A stretch of 64,000 nt of DNA from Bradyrhizobiaceae bacterium Ga0074131. Its GTDB lineage: Bacteria; Pseudomonadota; Alphaproteobacteria; Rhizobiales; Xanthobacteraceae. Each line of letters starts with the position of its first letter. Position 1 is the stretch's first letter. The notes beneath the pieces are model-generated. The model was not told the DNA's origin. It saw nothing but the letters and a program-made list of their open reading frames with translations, and searched no databases. Shown here piece by piece: positions 1 through 7,570 of the stretch. Made by a program: the position numbers and the translations under genes. The stretch spans positions 302,651 to 366,650 of the forward strand of contig LNEC01000022.1 of the NCBI GenBank assembly GCA_001464035.1, read 5' to 3'.

Positions 1-1389
1 ATCTCGCGGCTGACCGCCGACACCACCCAGATCAAGGCGGCGGTCGGCGCGTCGGTGTCGATTGCATTGCGCAACCTGATGCTGTTCGTCGGCGCCACCG
101 CGATGATGGTGATCACCAGCCCCAGGCTTTCCGGCTTCGTGCTGCTGGCGATCCCGGTAATCGTGATTCCGCTTGTCGCGTTCGGGCGCTGGGTGCGGCG
201 GCTGTCGCGCAACGCCCAGGACACGCTGGCGGATGCGACGGCGTACGCTTCCGAACTGGTCGGCGCGATCAGAACCGTGCAGGCCTACACCAGCGAGGGG
301 CTGGCCAATGCGCGGTTCGGAGGCGAGGTCGAGCAGGCCTATGGCGCGGCGCGCAGTTCGACGCGGGCGCGGGCGGTTCTCACCGCCGTCATCATCTTCA
401 TCGTGTTCTCCAGCGTGGTGGCGATCCTCTGGGTCGGATCGAACGACGTGCTGACCGGCTCGATCAGCCCCGGCCGGCTCGGCCAGTTCGTGCTGTACGC
501 GGCGTTCGCCGCCGCCGGCCTCGGCCAGCTCAGCGAGGTCTGGGGCGAGCTGTCGGCGGCATCCGGCGCCTCGGAACGCCTGTTCGAAATCCTTCGCGTC
601 AAGTCGGCAATCGCGGCGCCGGAATCGCCGCGCGCATTGCCGGTGCCGGCGCGCGGCGATGTCGGGTTCGAGAATGTCAGCTTCGCCTATCCGACGAGGC
701 CCGATACGCTGGCGGTCGATGGCGTCTCGCTCACGGTGCGCGCCGGCGAGAAGGTCGCGATCGTCGGCCCGTCGGGCGCGGGCAAGAGCACGCTGTTTCA
801 TCTGCTGCTGCGGTTCTACGATCCGGCCTCCGGCACCATCTCGTTCGACGGCGTGCCGATCAAGGCGGCCGATCCGCAGCGATTGCGGGAGCGCATCGCG
901 CTGGTGCCGCAGGAATCCGTGGTGTTCGCCGCCAGCGCGCGCGAAAACATCCGTTTCGGCCGGCCCGACGCCACCGACGCGGAAGTCGAACATGCCGCCG
1001 ACCTGGCCCACGCCGGCGAGTTCATCCGCCGGCTGCCTGGCGGCTTCGAGGCCCCGCTCGGCGAGCGCGGCGTGACGCTGTCGGGCGGCCAGCGCCAGCG
1101 CATCGCGATCGCCCGCGCCATCCTTCGCGACGCGCCGCTGTTGCTGCTCGACGAAGCGACGTCATCGCTCGATGCCGAAAGCGAGACGCTGGTGCAGACC
1201 GCGCTGGAGGAATTGATGCGCCACCGCACCACGCTGGTGATCGCGCACCGGCTGGCCACCGTGCTGTCGTGCGACCGCATCATGGTGATGGACCAGGGCC
1301 GCATCGTCGAACAGGGCACCCACGTCTCGCTGGTCGCCGCGGGCGGGCTCTATGCAAGGCTGGCGCGGCTGCAGTTCGAAGGGGTGTGA
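1..1389 (+). CDS. ABC exporter, fused membrane and ATPase domains (5' truncated)
   Basis: The reading frame is open from base 1, so the N-terminus lies outside the window; 462 codons remain. The first ~180 visible residues are the end of a type-1 exporter membrane domain with hydrophobic segments. The nucleotide-binding domain follows: Walker A GPSGAGKST near residue 256, signature LSGGQRQR near 360, Walker B LLLLDEATSSLD near 380 and the switch His in VIAHRL. The architecture is that of MsbA/ABCB-type half-transporters, which dimerise in the inner membrane and export lipids, peptides or drugs. The substrate cannot be read from the sequence. It converges with the acetyltransferase at 1509-1958. 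Confidence 0.9.
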   Translation: MSRLTADTTQIKAAVGASVSIALRNLMLFVGATAMMVITSPRLSGFVLLAIPVIVIPLVAFGRWVRRLSRNAQDTLADATAYASELVGAIRTVQAYTSEGLANARFGGEVEQAYGAARSSTRARAVLTAVIIFIVFSSVVAILWVGSNDVLTGSISPGRLGQFVLYAAFAAAGLGQLSEVWGELSAASGASERLFEILRVKSAIAAPESPRALPVPARGDVGFENVSFAYPTRPDTLAVDGVSLTVRAGEKVAIVGPSGAGKSTLFHLLLRFYDPASGTISFDGVPIKAADPQRLRERIALVPQESVVFAASARENIRFGRPDATDAEVEHAADLAHAGEFIRRLPGGFEAPLGERGVTLSGGQRQRIAIARAILRDAPLLLLDEATSSLDAESETLVQTALEELMRHRTTLVIAHRLATVLSCDRIMVMDQGRIVEQGTHVSLVAAGGLYARLARLQFEGV

Positions 1390-1414
1390 TAGCGGTCGAG
1401 CGCCGGCCCCTCAA

Positions 1415-1503
1415 CGTCATTGCGAGCGAAGCGAAGCAATCCATTTCGCAGCGAACCGGCTGCAAGATGGATTGCTTCGTCGCAAAGGCTCCTCGCAATG
1501 ACG
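1415..1503. repeat. Palindromic intergenic repeat
   Basis: Outer arms cgtcattgcgag (1415-1426) and its exact complement (1492-1503) enclose inner arms cgaagcaatccat (1432-1444) and its exact complement (1467-1479). The element fills the space between two convergent genes. It resembles REP/RIME-like elements common between genes in Bradyrhizobium and Rhodopseudomonas; this is family knowledge, not a search result. It may also act as a bidirectional terminator. Confidence 0.8.
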
Positions 1504-1508
1504 GATAC

Positions 1509-1958
1509 TCACGACTTCCACGCCATCTTCAGCACCAATCGCTTCGAGCCCGGATTCACATCCTCTCCGGCATGCACAAATCCGTTGCGCTCATAGAAGC
1601 GGATGGCGCGGGCATTGTCCGCATTGACCTTCAAGGTGATGCCATCGGGTGATCGTCGCTTGGCTTCGTCGACCAGCAAGGTGGCGAGTGGCGAACCCCA
1701 GCGATCGGGGGCAACCACAAGTTGGTCGAGATACCCCGACGAATCGATGGTGACGAACCCGACCATGGCGCCAGTCTGTTCGGCGACAATAATATCAGCC
1801 TTCGGCACCAGTTCGCCGCGCCAGCGTTCGCGCCACCACGCCACGCGGGCGTCGAAATCGATCGAGGGATAGGCGAGCTTCCAGGTTTCGAGCCACAGCG
1901 CGATCGCGGCGTCCTCGTCCGCGGCGCGATAGGGGCGCAGCTGAAACGTCTCTGCCAC
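1509..1958 (-). CDS. GNAT family N-acetyltransferase
   Basis: A 149-residue protein starting at a GTG whose first base is the last base of the upstream gene's TAG (1960-1958), which indicates translational coupling to the OmpA-like gene. The longer open frame upstream is the shadow of that gene. The fold is a single GNAT domain: an N-terminal RPYRAADEDAAIALW segment, the acetyl-CoA-binding strand and loop around YLDQLVVAPDRWGSPLATLL, and the C-terminal NARAIRFYERNGF motif. It should transfer an acetyl group from acetyl-CoA to an amine, but the acceptor is unknown. Confidence 0.85.
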   Translation of the reverse strand: MAETFQLRPYRAADEDAAIALWLETWKLAYPSIDFDARVAWWRERWRGELVPKADIIVAEQTGAMVGFVTIDSSGYLDQLVVAPDRWGSPLATLLVDEAKRRSPDGITLKVNADNARAIRFYERNGFVHAGEDVNPGSKRLVLKMAWKS

Positions 1959-2989
1959 TACCGTTCCGTCAGCTTCAGCTCGATGCGGCGGTTGCGCCTG
2001 TACGCCTCTTCGGTGGCGGAGCTGTCGAGCGGCTGGAATTCCGCAAAACCCGCGGCGACCAGCCGCTGCGCCGGCACGCCCAGCGACATCAGATACTGCA
2101 CCACCGAGATCGCGCGCGCCGCCGACAACTCCCAATTCGACTTGAACACCGGGCTGTTCAGGATCGGCCGCACGTCGGTATGGCCGTCGACCCGCAGCAC
2201 CCAGGCGATCTCGGCGGGAATCTGCTTGTCCAGTTCGGTCAGCGCGGTCGCGAGCTTCTCGAGTTCGGCGCGGCCCTCGGCCAGCAGCAGGGCCTGGCCG
2301 GTGTCGAAGAAAACCTCGGATTGAAACACAAAACGGTCGCCGACGATCCTGATATCCGGCCGGTTGCCGAGGATGGCGCGCAGGCGGCCGAAGAAATCCG
2401 AACGGTAGCGCGACAGTTCCTGCACCCGCTGCGCCAGCGCCACGTTCAGCCGCTGCCCGAGATCGGCGATCCTGCCTTGCGATTCCCTGTCGCGCTTCTC
2501 CGAGACTTCGAGCGCTTCCTCGAGCGCCGCCAACTGACGGCGCAGCGCGCTGATCTGCTGGTTCAGGACCTCGATCTGTGCCAGCGCCCGCGCGGTTACT
2601 TGCCTCTCGGAATCCAGCGCCTTGTTGAGTTCGCCGGCGCGGCCGGCGGCGTCGCTGCCGGCGCCGGCCAGGCCGTCATAGAGGCCCTTGACGCGGTCGC
2701 GTTCGGCTTCCGCCGACGCCAGCCCCGCGCGCAACTGCGACAGCTGGTCGTCGAGATTGAGCTTGCCGAGTTTTTCCAGCGACAGCAGGTCGTTGAGCTG
2801 CGCGAGCCTGGCGTTGAGCTGCTCCAGCGCCTTGTCCTTGCCGGTCACCTCCTGCGACAGGAAGAACTGCACCACCAAAAACACCGACAGCAGGAACACG
2901 ATCGAGAGCACCAGCGTCGACAGCGCGTCGACGAAACCCGGCCAGTAGTTGAATCCGGAGTCGTTGCGGCGGGCACGGGCGAGGGCCAT
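1958..2989 (-). CDS. OmpA/MotB-like peptidoglycan-binding membrane protein
   Basis: 343 residues. One transmembrane helix lies near residues 18-45 (DALSTLVLSIVFLLSVFLVV), followed by a long Gln/Leu/Glu-rich coiled coil (~50-190) and a C-terminal OmpA-like domain with DGHTD and NRRIEL motifs that should bind peptidoglycan. The layout is that of MotB/TolR-type stators, although the coiled coil is much longer than usual. It lies 29 bases downstream of the ExbB-like channel gene and overlaps the acetyltransferase by one base, so the three form one operon. The pair probably uses proton flow to do work on the envelope; the task is unknown. Confidence 0.85.
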   Translation of the reverse strand: MALARARRNDSGFNYWPGFVDALSTLVLSIVFLLSVFLVVQFFLSQEVTGKDKALEQLNARLAQLNDLLSLEKLGKLNLDDQLSQLRAGLASAEAERDRVKGLYDGLAGAGSDAAGRAGELNKALDSERQVTARALAQIEVLNQQISALRRQLAALEEALEVSEKRDRESQGRIADLGQRLNVALAQRVQELSRYRSDFFGRLRAILGNRPDIRIVGDRFVFQSEVFFDTGQALLLAEGRAELEKLATALTELDKQIPAEIAWVLRVDGHTDVRPILNSPVFKSNWELSAARAISVVQYLMSLGVPAQRLVAAGFAEFQPLDSSATEEAYRRNRRIELKLTER

Positions 2990-3018
2990 GGGCGTTCTCT
3001 GCTACTGAAATGACTGCG

Positions 3019-4017
3019 CTAATTCTTCTCGGGCTGGCGCGCGATCCGCTCGAGCAATTTCTTGATCTCGCGGTTCTGCTCGCCCTGGCCGTCGGCCCAT
3101 TCGCGGATCATCTGCTGCTCGGTCCGCATATGCGTGACCAGGCCTTGAATGGCTTCGGCAAGGTTGGACATCGCTGCCGTGGTGCCGCGGCTCGCGCCTC
3201 CCTCTTCGAGGGTCAAGCGCAGGCGTTCGACAGCGGCCTGGAGTTCGCCGCCCGGTCCGCCGGCGCCGTCGCGGGTATATTCGCGCACCGTGGAGGCCAG
3301 CCAGTCTTCGAGGTCGGTATAGAAGCGGTTCTGGGCCTGGCTCGATTGCAGGTCGAGGAATCCCAGGATCAGCGATCCGGCGAGGCCGAACAGCGATGAC
3401 GAAAACGAAACGCCCATGCCGCTCAGCGGCGCGGCCAGACCCTCCTTGAGGGTGTCGAACAGCGAGCCGGCGTCGCCGCCGACTTTCAGGCCGTCGATCA
3501 CCTTGCCGACCGAACCGACGGTTTCGATCAGGCCCCAGAAGGTACCGAGCAGCCCGAGGAACACCAACAGGCCGGTCATATAGCGGGAGATGTCGCGGGC
3601 TTCGTCGAGCCGCGTCGCGATCGAATCGAGCAGATGGCGCATGGTCTGCTGCGAGATCTGCATCCGTCCGGAACGCTCGCCGCCGAGGATCGCCGCCATC
3701 GGCGCCAGCAAGGTGGGGTACCGCTCGACCGCGAGGCCGGGATCGGCGATGCGGAAACTGTTGACCCAGGCGACTTCCGGGTAGAGCCGGATCACCTGGC
3801 GGAACGACAGGATGATGCCGATCAACAGCACGGCGCCGATCAGCGCGTTGAGGCCCGGATTGGCGAAGAACGCCACCATGATCTGCTTGTAGAGCACCAC
3901 CAGCAGCAGCCCGCACAGCACCAGGAACACCAGCATCCGCACCAGAAAAATCCGGGGCGAGGACAGCTTGTTCAGTTCGATCTCCATTGGGGAGCGGGAA
4001 GAGGAGCCTTGAGGCAT
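3019..4017 (-). CDS. MotA/TolQ/ExbB-like proton channel protein
   Basis: 332 residues. Two hydrophobic segments lie near the N-terminus (IFLVRMLVFLVLCGLLLVVLY and ALIGAVLLIGIILSF). A MotA/TolQ/ExbB-type pair follows around GLLVFLGLLGTFWGLIETVGSVG and VSFSSSLFGLAGSLILGFLDL. The protein is larger than ExbB (~240 residues). It is the first gene of an operon with the OmpA-like partner and likely forms the channel half of a proton-driven envelope motor. An alternative start ten codons in (MEIELNK) is possible; neither start has a strong ribosome-binding site. Confidence 0.83.
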   Translation of the reverse strand: MPQGSSSRSPMEIELNKLSSPRIFLVRMLVFLVLCGLLLVVLYKQIMVAFFANPGLNALIGAVLLIGIILSFRQVIRLYPEVAWVNSFRIADPGLAVERYPTLLAPMAAILGGERSGRMQISQQTMRHLLDSIATRLDEARDISRYMTGLLVFLGLLGTFWGLIETVGSVGKVIDGLKVGGDAGSLFDTLKEGLAAPLSGMGVSFSSSLFGLAGSLILGFLDLQSSQAQNRFYTDLEDWLASTVREYTRDGAGGPGGELQAAVERLRLTLEEGGASRGTTAAMSNLAEAIQGLVTHMRTEQQMIREWADGQGEQNREIKKLLERIARQPEKN

Positions 4018-4200
4018 TTTTCGGGGTCAATCCGTTGTGAGGAACCGGTTTCGAGCCCGAATATGGCACAGCGGGACCGGGAAAAAAGCTCAGATACGCG
4101 GTGATTCGGGGTGGACGAGGGAACACCGGGTGAAACCGGGGCTTGGTTGGAGCGTAGTTCATGAAAGCTCGATGTCTAGCGCGGATATCAGGGATTTCGC

Positions 4201-5025
4201 ATGACGATTTTTTATCTCGGGGCGCTTGCCGCCATCGCGCTGTCGCTGTCGGTCCTGATGGCGGGCGCCTGGCTGGTGCAGCAGCGCACCGGCAATTCCG
4301 GATGGGTTGATACGATCTGGACATTCTCCGTCGGCCTGGTCGGTGTCGGGGCCGCGCTGTGGCCGGTCGCAGGCAGCCCGCCGACCCCGCGGCAATGGCT
4401 GGTCGCGGCGCTGGTGGCGCTCTGGTCGCTGCGGCTGGGCGCGCATATTGCCGTGCGAACGGCCGGAATAGCGGATGACCCCCGCTATGCCGCCTTTGCC
4501 CGGGAATGGGGCGTCGATTCGCCGCGCCGGATGTTCGTGTTCCTGCAGAACCAGGGGCTCGGCTCGATCCCGCTGGTGTTCGCGATCTTCGTCGCCGCGC
4601 GGTTTCCCGATGCGGCGTTGCGCCTGCAGGACTATCTCGGGGTACTGATCCTGCTGATCGGCATCTCAGGCGAGGCGCTGGCCGACGCGCAACTCAAGAG
4701 CTTCCGCGCCGACCCCGCCAACAAGGGAAGGGTCTGCGATAGCGGGCTGTGGCGCTGGTCGCGGCATCCCAACTATTTCTTTCAATGGTTCGGCTGGCTG
4801 GCCTATCCCGTCATCGCGCTCTCGATCGCTGATCCTCTCTCCTATCCCTGGGGCTGGACGAGCCTGCTGGCGCCGATCTTCATGTATTGGATCCTGGTGC
4901 ACGTCACCGGTATTCCGCCGCTCGAGCAGCAGATGCTGCGCTCGCGCGGCGAGCGCTATCGCGACTATCAGTCGCGCACCAGCATGTTCTTTCCGCTGCC
5001 GCCGCAAAAGGGAGCGGTCAAATGA
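4201..5025 (+). CDS. DUF1295 family membrane protein (steroid 5-alpha-reductase-like fold)
   Basis: 274 residues with several hydrophobic segments. The C-terminal signature of the DUF1295/ICMT-steroid reductase superfamily is clear: LWRWSRHPNYFFQWFGWLAYP followed by PPLEQQMLRSRGERYRDYQ. Members are membrane reductases or methyltransferases acting on lipids. Its TGA overlaps the ATG of the next gene (ATGA, 5022-5025), so it is translationally coupled to a cyclopropane-synthase-like enzyme. A joint role in modifying membrane fatty acids is inferred from this; the reaction is not known. Confidence 0.85.
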   Translation: MTIFYLGALAAIALSLSVLMAGAWLVQQRTGNSGWVDTIWTFSVGLVGVGAALWPVAGSPPTPRQWLVAALVALWSLRLGAHIAVRTAGIADDPRYAAFAREWGVDSPRRMFVFLQNQGLGSIPLVFAIFVAARFPDAALRLQDYLGVLILLIGISGEALADAQLKSFRADPANKGRVCDSGLWRWSRHPNYFFQWFGWLAYPVIALSIADPLSYPWGWTSLLAPIFMYWILVHVTGIPPLEQQMLRSRGERYRDYQSRTSMFFPLPPQKGAVK

Positions 5026-6050
5026 GCTTCGTTGCCAGGATGATCGGCACCGCCGAACGGGTGCCGCTGCCCGACCTGATCATTCGCGCCGCGATCCAGC
5101 GGCTGTGCTCGCGCACCGCGACCCGGCTCGCCGGCGGCAGCGCGGAGAGCGATGCGGCGTTCGCCGCCGAGATGGCGGTGCGCGCCATTGCCGAGCACGC
5201 CGGCGCAGCCAATGCCCAGCACTATGAAGTGCCGGCGGCCTTCTTCGCGCAGGTGCTCGGCCCGAACCGGAAATACTCCTCGTGCTTCTACAAGGAGCCG
5301 GCATCCACGCTGCAGGAAGCCGAGGAAGAAGCGCTGCGCCAGACCATCGAGCACGCCGATCTCGCCGACGGACAGGCGATCCTCGAGCTCGGCTGCGGCT
5401 GGGGTTCGCTGGCGCTGTCGATGGCGCGGCGGTTTCCCGATGCCGAGGTCACCGCGGTGTCGAATTCGCATTCGCAGCGGGAATTCATCGAGCACGAGGC
5501 GGCCTCGCGACGACTGGGGAATCTTCGCGCGGTCACCGCCGACATGAACGTGTTCGACGCAGGCCGCCGGTTCGACCGCATCGTGTCGGTCGAAATGTTC
5601 GAGCACATGATGAACTGGCGCGAATTGATGACGCGGATGCGGTCATGGCTGAATCCGGACGGGCGCTTCTTCATGCACGTCTTCACCCATCGCTCGGGCG
5701 CCTATCTGTTCGATCGCGCCGACGGCGAAGACTGGATCGCGCAGCATTTCTTCACCGGCGGCGTGATGCCGAGTCATCACCTGATCCGGCAATACGCCGA
5801 CCTGTTCGAGGTCGAGAAGGAATGGCGCTGGAGCGGCACGCATTATCAGCGCACCGCGCTCGACTGGCTCGATAATTTCGATTCTCACCGCGATGAGATC
5901 GAAGCCATCCTGCGCGGCGTTTACGGCAACGATACCCCGCTGTGGATGCGGCGCTGGCGCTGGTTCTTCCTCGCCACCGCGGGGCTGTTCGGTTACGCCG
6001 AAGGCAGCGAGTGGGGTGTCAGTCACTACCGAATGAAGGCGGCGGGTTGA
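5022..6050 (+). CDS. Cyclopropane-fatty-acyl-phospholipid synthase-like methyltransferase
   Basis: 342 residues, starting at the ATG that overlaps the previous stop. The S-adenosylmethionine-binding motif is LELGCGWGSLAL near residue 125. Features typical of CFA synthases are visible: KYSSCFYK, VEMFEHM, FMHVFTHRS and HYQRTALDWL, which carry the Cys, Glu, His and Tyr associated with the bicarbonate-assisted active site. It should add a methylene or methyl group across a phospholipid acyl double bond at the inner membrane. The coupled DUF1295 gene suggests a further reduction or modification step. The exact product (cyclopropane or methyl-branched) cannot be decided from sequence. Confidence 0.88.
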   Translation: MSFVARMIGTAERVPLPDLIIRAAIQRLCSRTATRLAGGSAESDAAFAAEMAVRAIAEHAGAANAQHYEVPAAFFAQVLGPNRKYSSCFYKEPASTLQEAEEEALRQTIEHADLADGQAILELGCGWGSLALSMARRFPDAEVTAVSNSHSQREFIEHEAASRRLGNLRAVTADMNVFDAGRRFDRIVSVEMFEHMMNWRELMTRMRSWLNPDGRFFMHVFTHRSGAYLFDRADGEDWIAQHFFTGGVMPSHHLIRQYADLFEVEKEWRWSGTHYQRTALDWLDNFDSHRDEIEAILRGVYGNDTPLWMRRWRWFFLATAGLFGYAEGSEWGVSHYRMKAAG

Positions 6051-6361
6051 TCGTCAAGCCGGTCCCCGACGCTCTCCGCGGAGCAATCTGGCAGATGGCT
6101 GCCTCGCTGAGCTACTGACCACGTCGTGGCCGTCGCGGACTCCGGGGCATGTCTCGAAGCGGGAATCGGTCCGATTCACGATCGAGTGAGGATCAAAAAG
6201 CCTCGTTTGTTCAACCCTGTATCCGACTGTGACATTGAGCCGCCGCGAAACGTATTGCATCGCAGCAAGAGTGATTTAACCTGCCCTAAAACGCGGAGTC
6301 GTAGGATGCCGCGCCAGCGGAAGCGCAATCCGCGCAGAACTCAAACTTGGGGCTACCCTTC
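6051..6361. other. Intergenic region before the RND efflux operon
   Basis: About 310 bases without a convincing gene. It should hold the promoter of the efflux operon. The only clear structure is the inverted repeat at 6163-6177. Confidence 0.6.
6163..6177. promoter_or_regulatory. Inverted repeat, possible operator of the efflux operon
   Basis: gaatcgg-t-ccgattc is a perfect 7-bp inverted repeat about 185 bases upstream of the efflux adaptor start. RND operons are often controlled by TetR- or MarR-type repressors binding such sites. No regulator gene lies next to it, so the role is inferred. Confidence 0.3.
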
Positions 6362-7564
6362 ATGACTTCATTTCGCGCGCGATCGGCGGGCATCGCTTTG
6401 ATGTTGGCTGCGATGGCGCCGCTTCTCGCCGGATGCGATGAACCTACTTCCGCGGTCGCGGCAGCACAACCGAACGAGCCCGAGGTCAGTATCGTCACCA
6501 TCAGACCACAGCCGCGCGCGCTGGTGCGTGAGCTGCCGGGGCGCGTCGCGCCGACCCGGGTGTCCGATGTTCGTCCCCGCGTCTCCGGCATCGTCATCGA
6601 GCGTGTGTTCAGCCACGGCAGCGAAGTCAAGGCCGGCGATCCGCTCTACCGGATCGATCCGCGGCCGTTCGAGGTCGAGGTGCAGTCCAGCGAGGCGGCG
6701 CTCGCCAAGGCCGTTGCCGCATTCGATCAGGCGTCGCTGCAGGCGCGGCGAATTGCGACGCTGACGAGCCAGCGCGCCACCTCCGAGGCCGAAAACGAAA
6801 AAGCCATCGGCGGAATGCGGCAGGCCGCGGCCGAAGTCGAGGGACGCAAGGCGGAGGTCGCGCGCGCCAAGCTCAATCTGAGTTACGCCACGATCCGCGC
6901 CCCGATCGACGGGGTGGTCGGCGCGGCGCTGGTCAGCGAAGGCGCGCTGGTCGTGCAGAACGAGACCAACCTCGCGACCATCCAGCAACTCGATCCGATC
7001 TACGCCGACTTCACCCAGTCGGTCACCGAACTCAATCAACTGCGGCGCTCGCTCGAGAGCGGCGACCTCGATCGCATCGCGCCCGGCGCGGCCAGGGTAC
7101 GGCTCGTGCTGGACGACGGCTCGGTCTATGCGACCCCGGGCAAACTGCTGTTCTCGGACGCCAGGGTCGACGCCAACACCGGGCAGGTGACGTTGCGCGG
7201 CGAGTTTCCGAATCCGAAGCGTGAGCTGTTGCCGGGCATGTATGTCCGCGTGCTGATCGAGCAGGGCATCGACACCGACGCGATCGCCTTGCCGCAGCAG
7301 GCGATCCAGCGCAACGGCGGTGGCGGCAGCGAAGTATTCGTGATCAAGGAAGACAACCGCGCCGCGGTTCAGGCCGTGCGCACCGGCTCGATGCAGGACG
7401 GCCAGTGGTTCGTGACCGAAGGGCTGAAGGCGGGCGACAAGGTGGTGGTCGAAGGCTTCCAGAAGTTCGTCGCCGGCGACAAGGTCAGGCCGCAGTTGTT
7501 TACCGAGGCGGACGCCTCGGCCGACACGGCGATGGCGAGGCGGACCGAGCAAACGAACCGGTAA
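6362..7564 (+). CDS. RND efflux periplasmic adaptor (AcrA/MexE-like lipoprotein)
   Basis: 400 residues. The ATG at 6362 has gggg about nine bases upstream; a TTG further upstream in frame is less likely. The N-terminus is a lipoprotein signal ending in LLAGC (Cys about residue 23). It is followed by a biotinyl-lipoyl half (RVSGIVIERVFSHGSEVKAG), an alpha-hairpin rich in Ala/Glu, the second lipoyl half (LSYATIRAPIDGVVG) and a beta-barrel. It should join the inner-membrane pump encoded six bases downstream to an outer-membrane channel. No outer-membrane factor gene is present, so a TolC-like channel from elsewhere is implied. Confidence 0.92.
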   Translation: MTSFRARSAGIALMLAAMAPLLAGCDEPTSAVAAAQPNEPEVSIVTIRPQPRALVRELPGRVAPTRVSDVRPRVSGIVIERVFSHGSEVKAGDPLYRIDPRPFEVEVQSSEAALAKAVAAFDQASLQARRIATLTSQRATSEAENEKAIGGMRQAAAEVEGRKAEVARAKLNLSYATIRAPIDGVVGAALVSEGALVVQNETNLATIQQLDPIYADFTQSVTELNQLRRSLESGDLDRIAPGAARVRLVLDDGSVYATPGKLLFSDARVDANTGQVTLRGEFPNPKRELLPGMYVRVLIEQGIDTDAIALPQQAIQRNGGGGSEVFVIKEDNRAAVQAVRTGSMQDGQWFVTEGLKAGDKVVVEGFQKFVAGDKVRPQLFTEADASADTAMARRTEQTNR

Positions 7565-7570
7565 CGGTCG

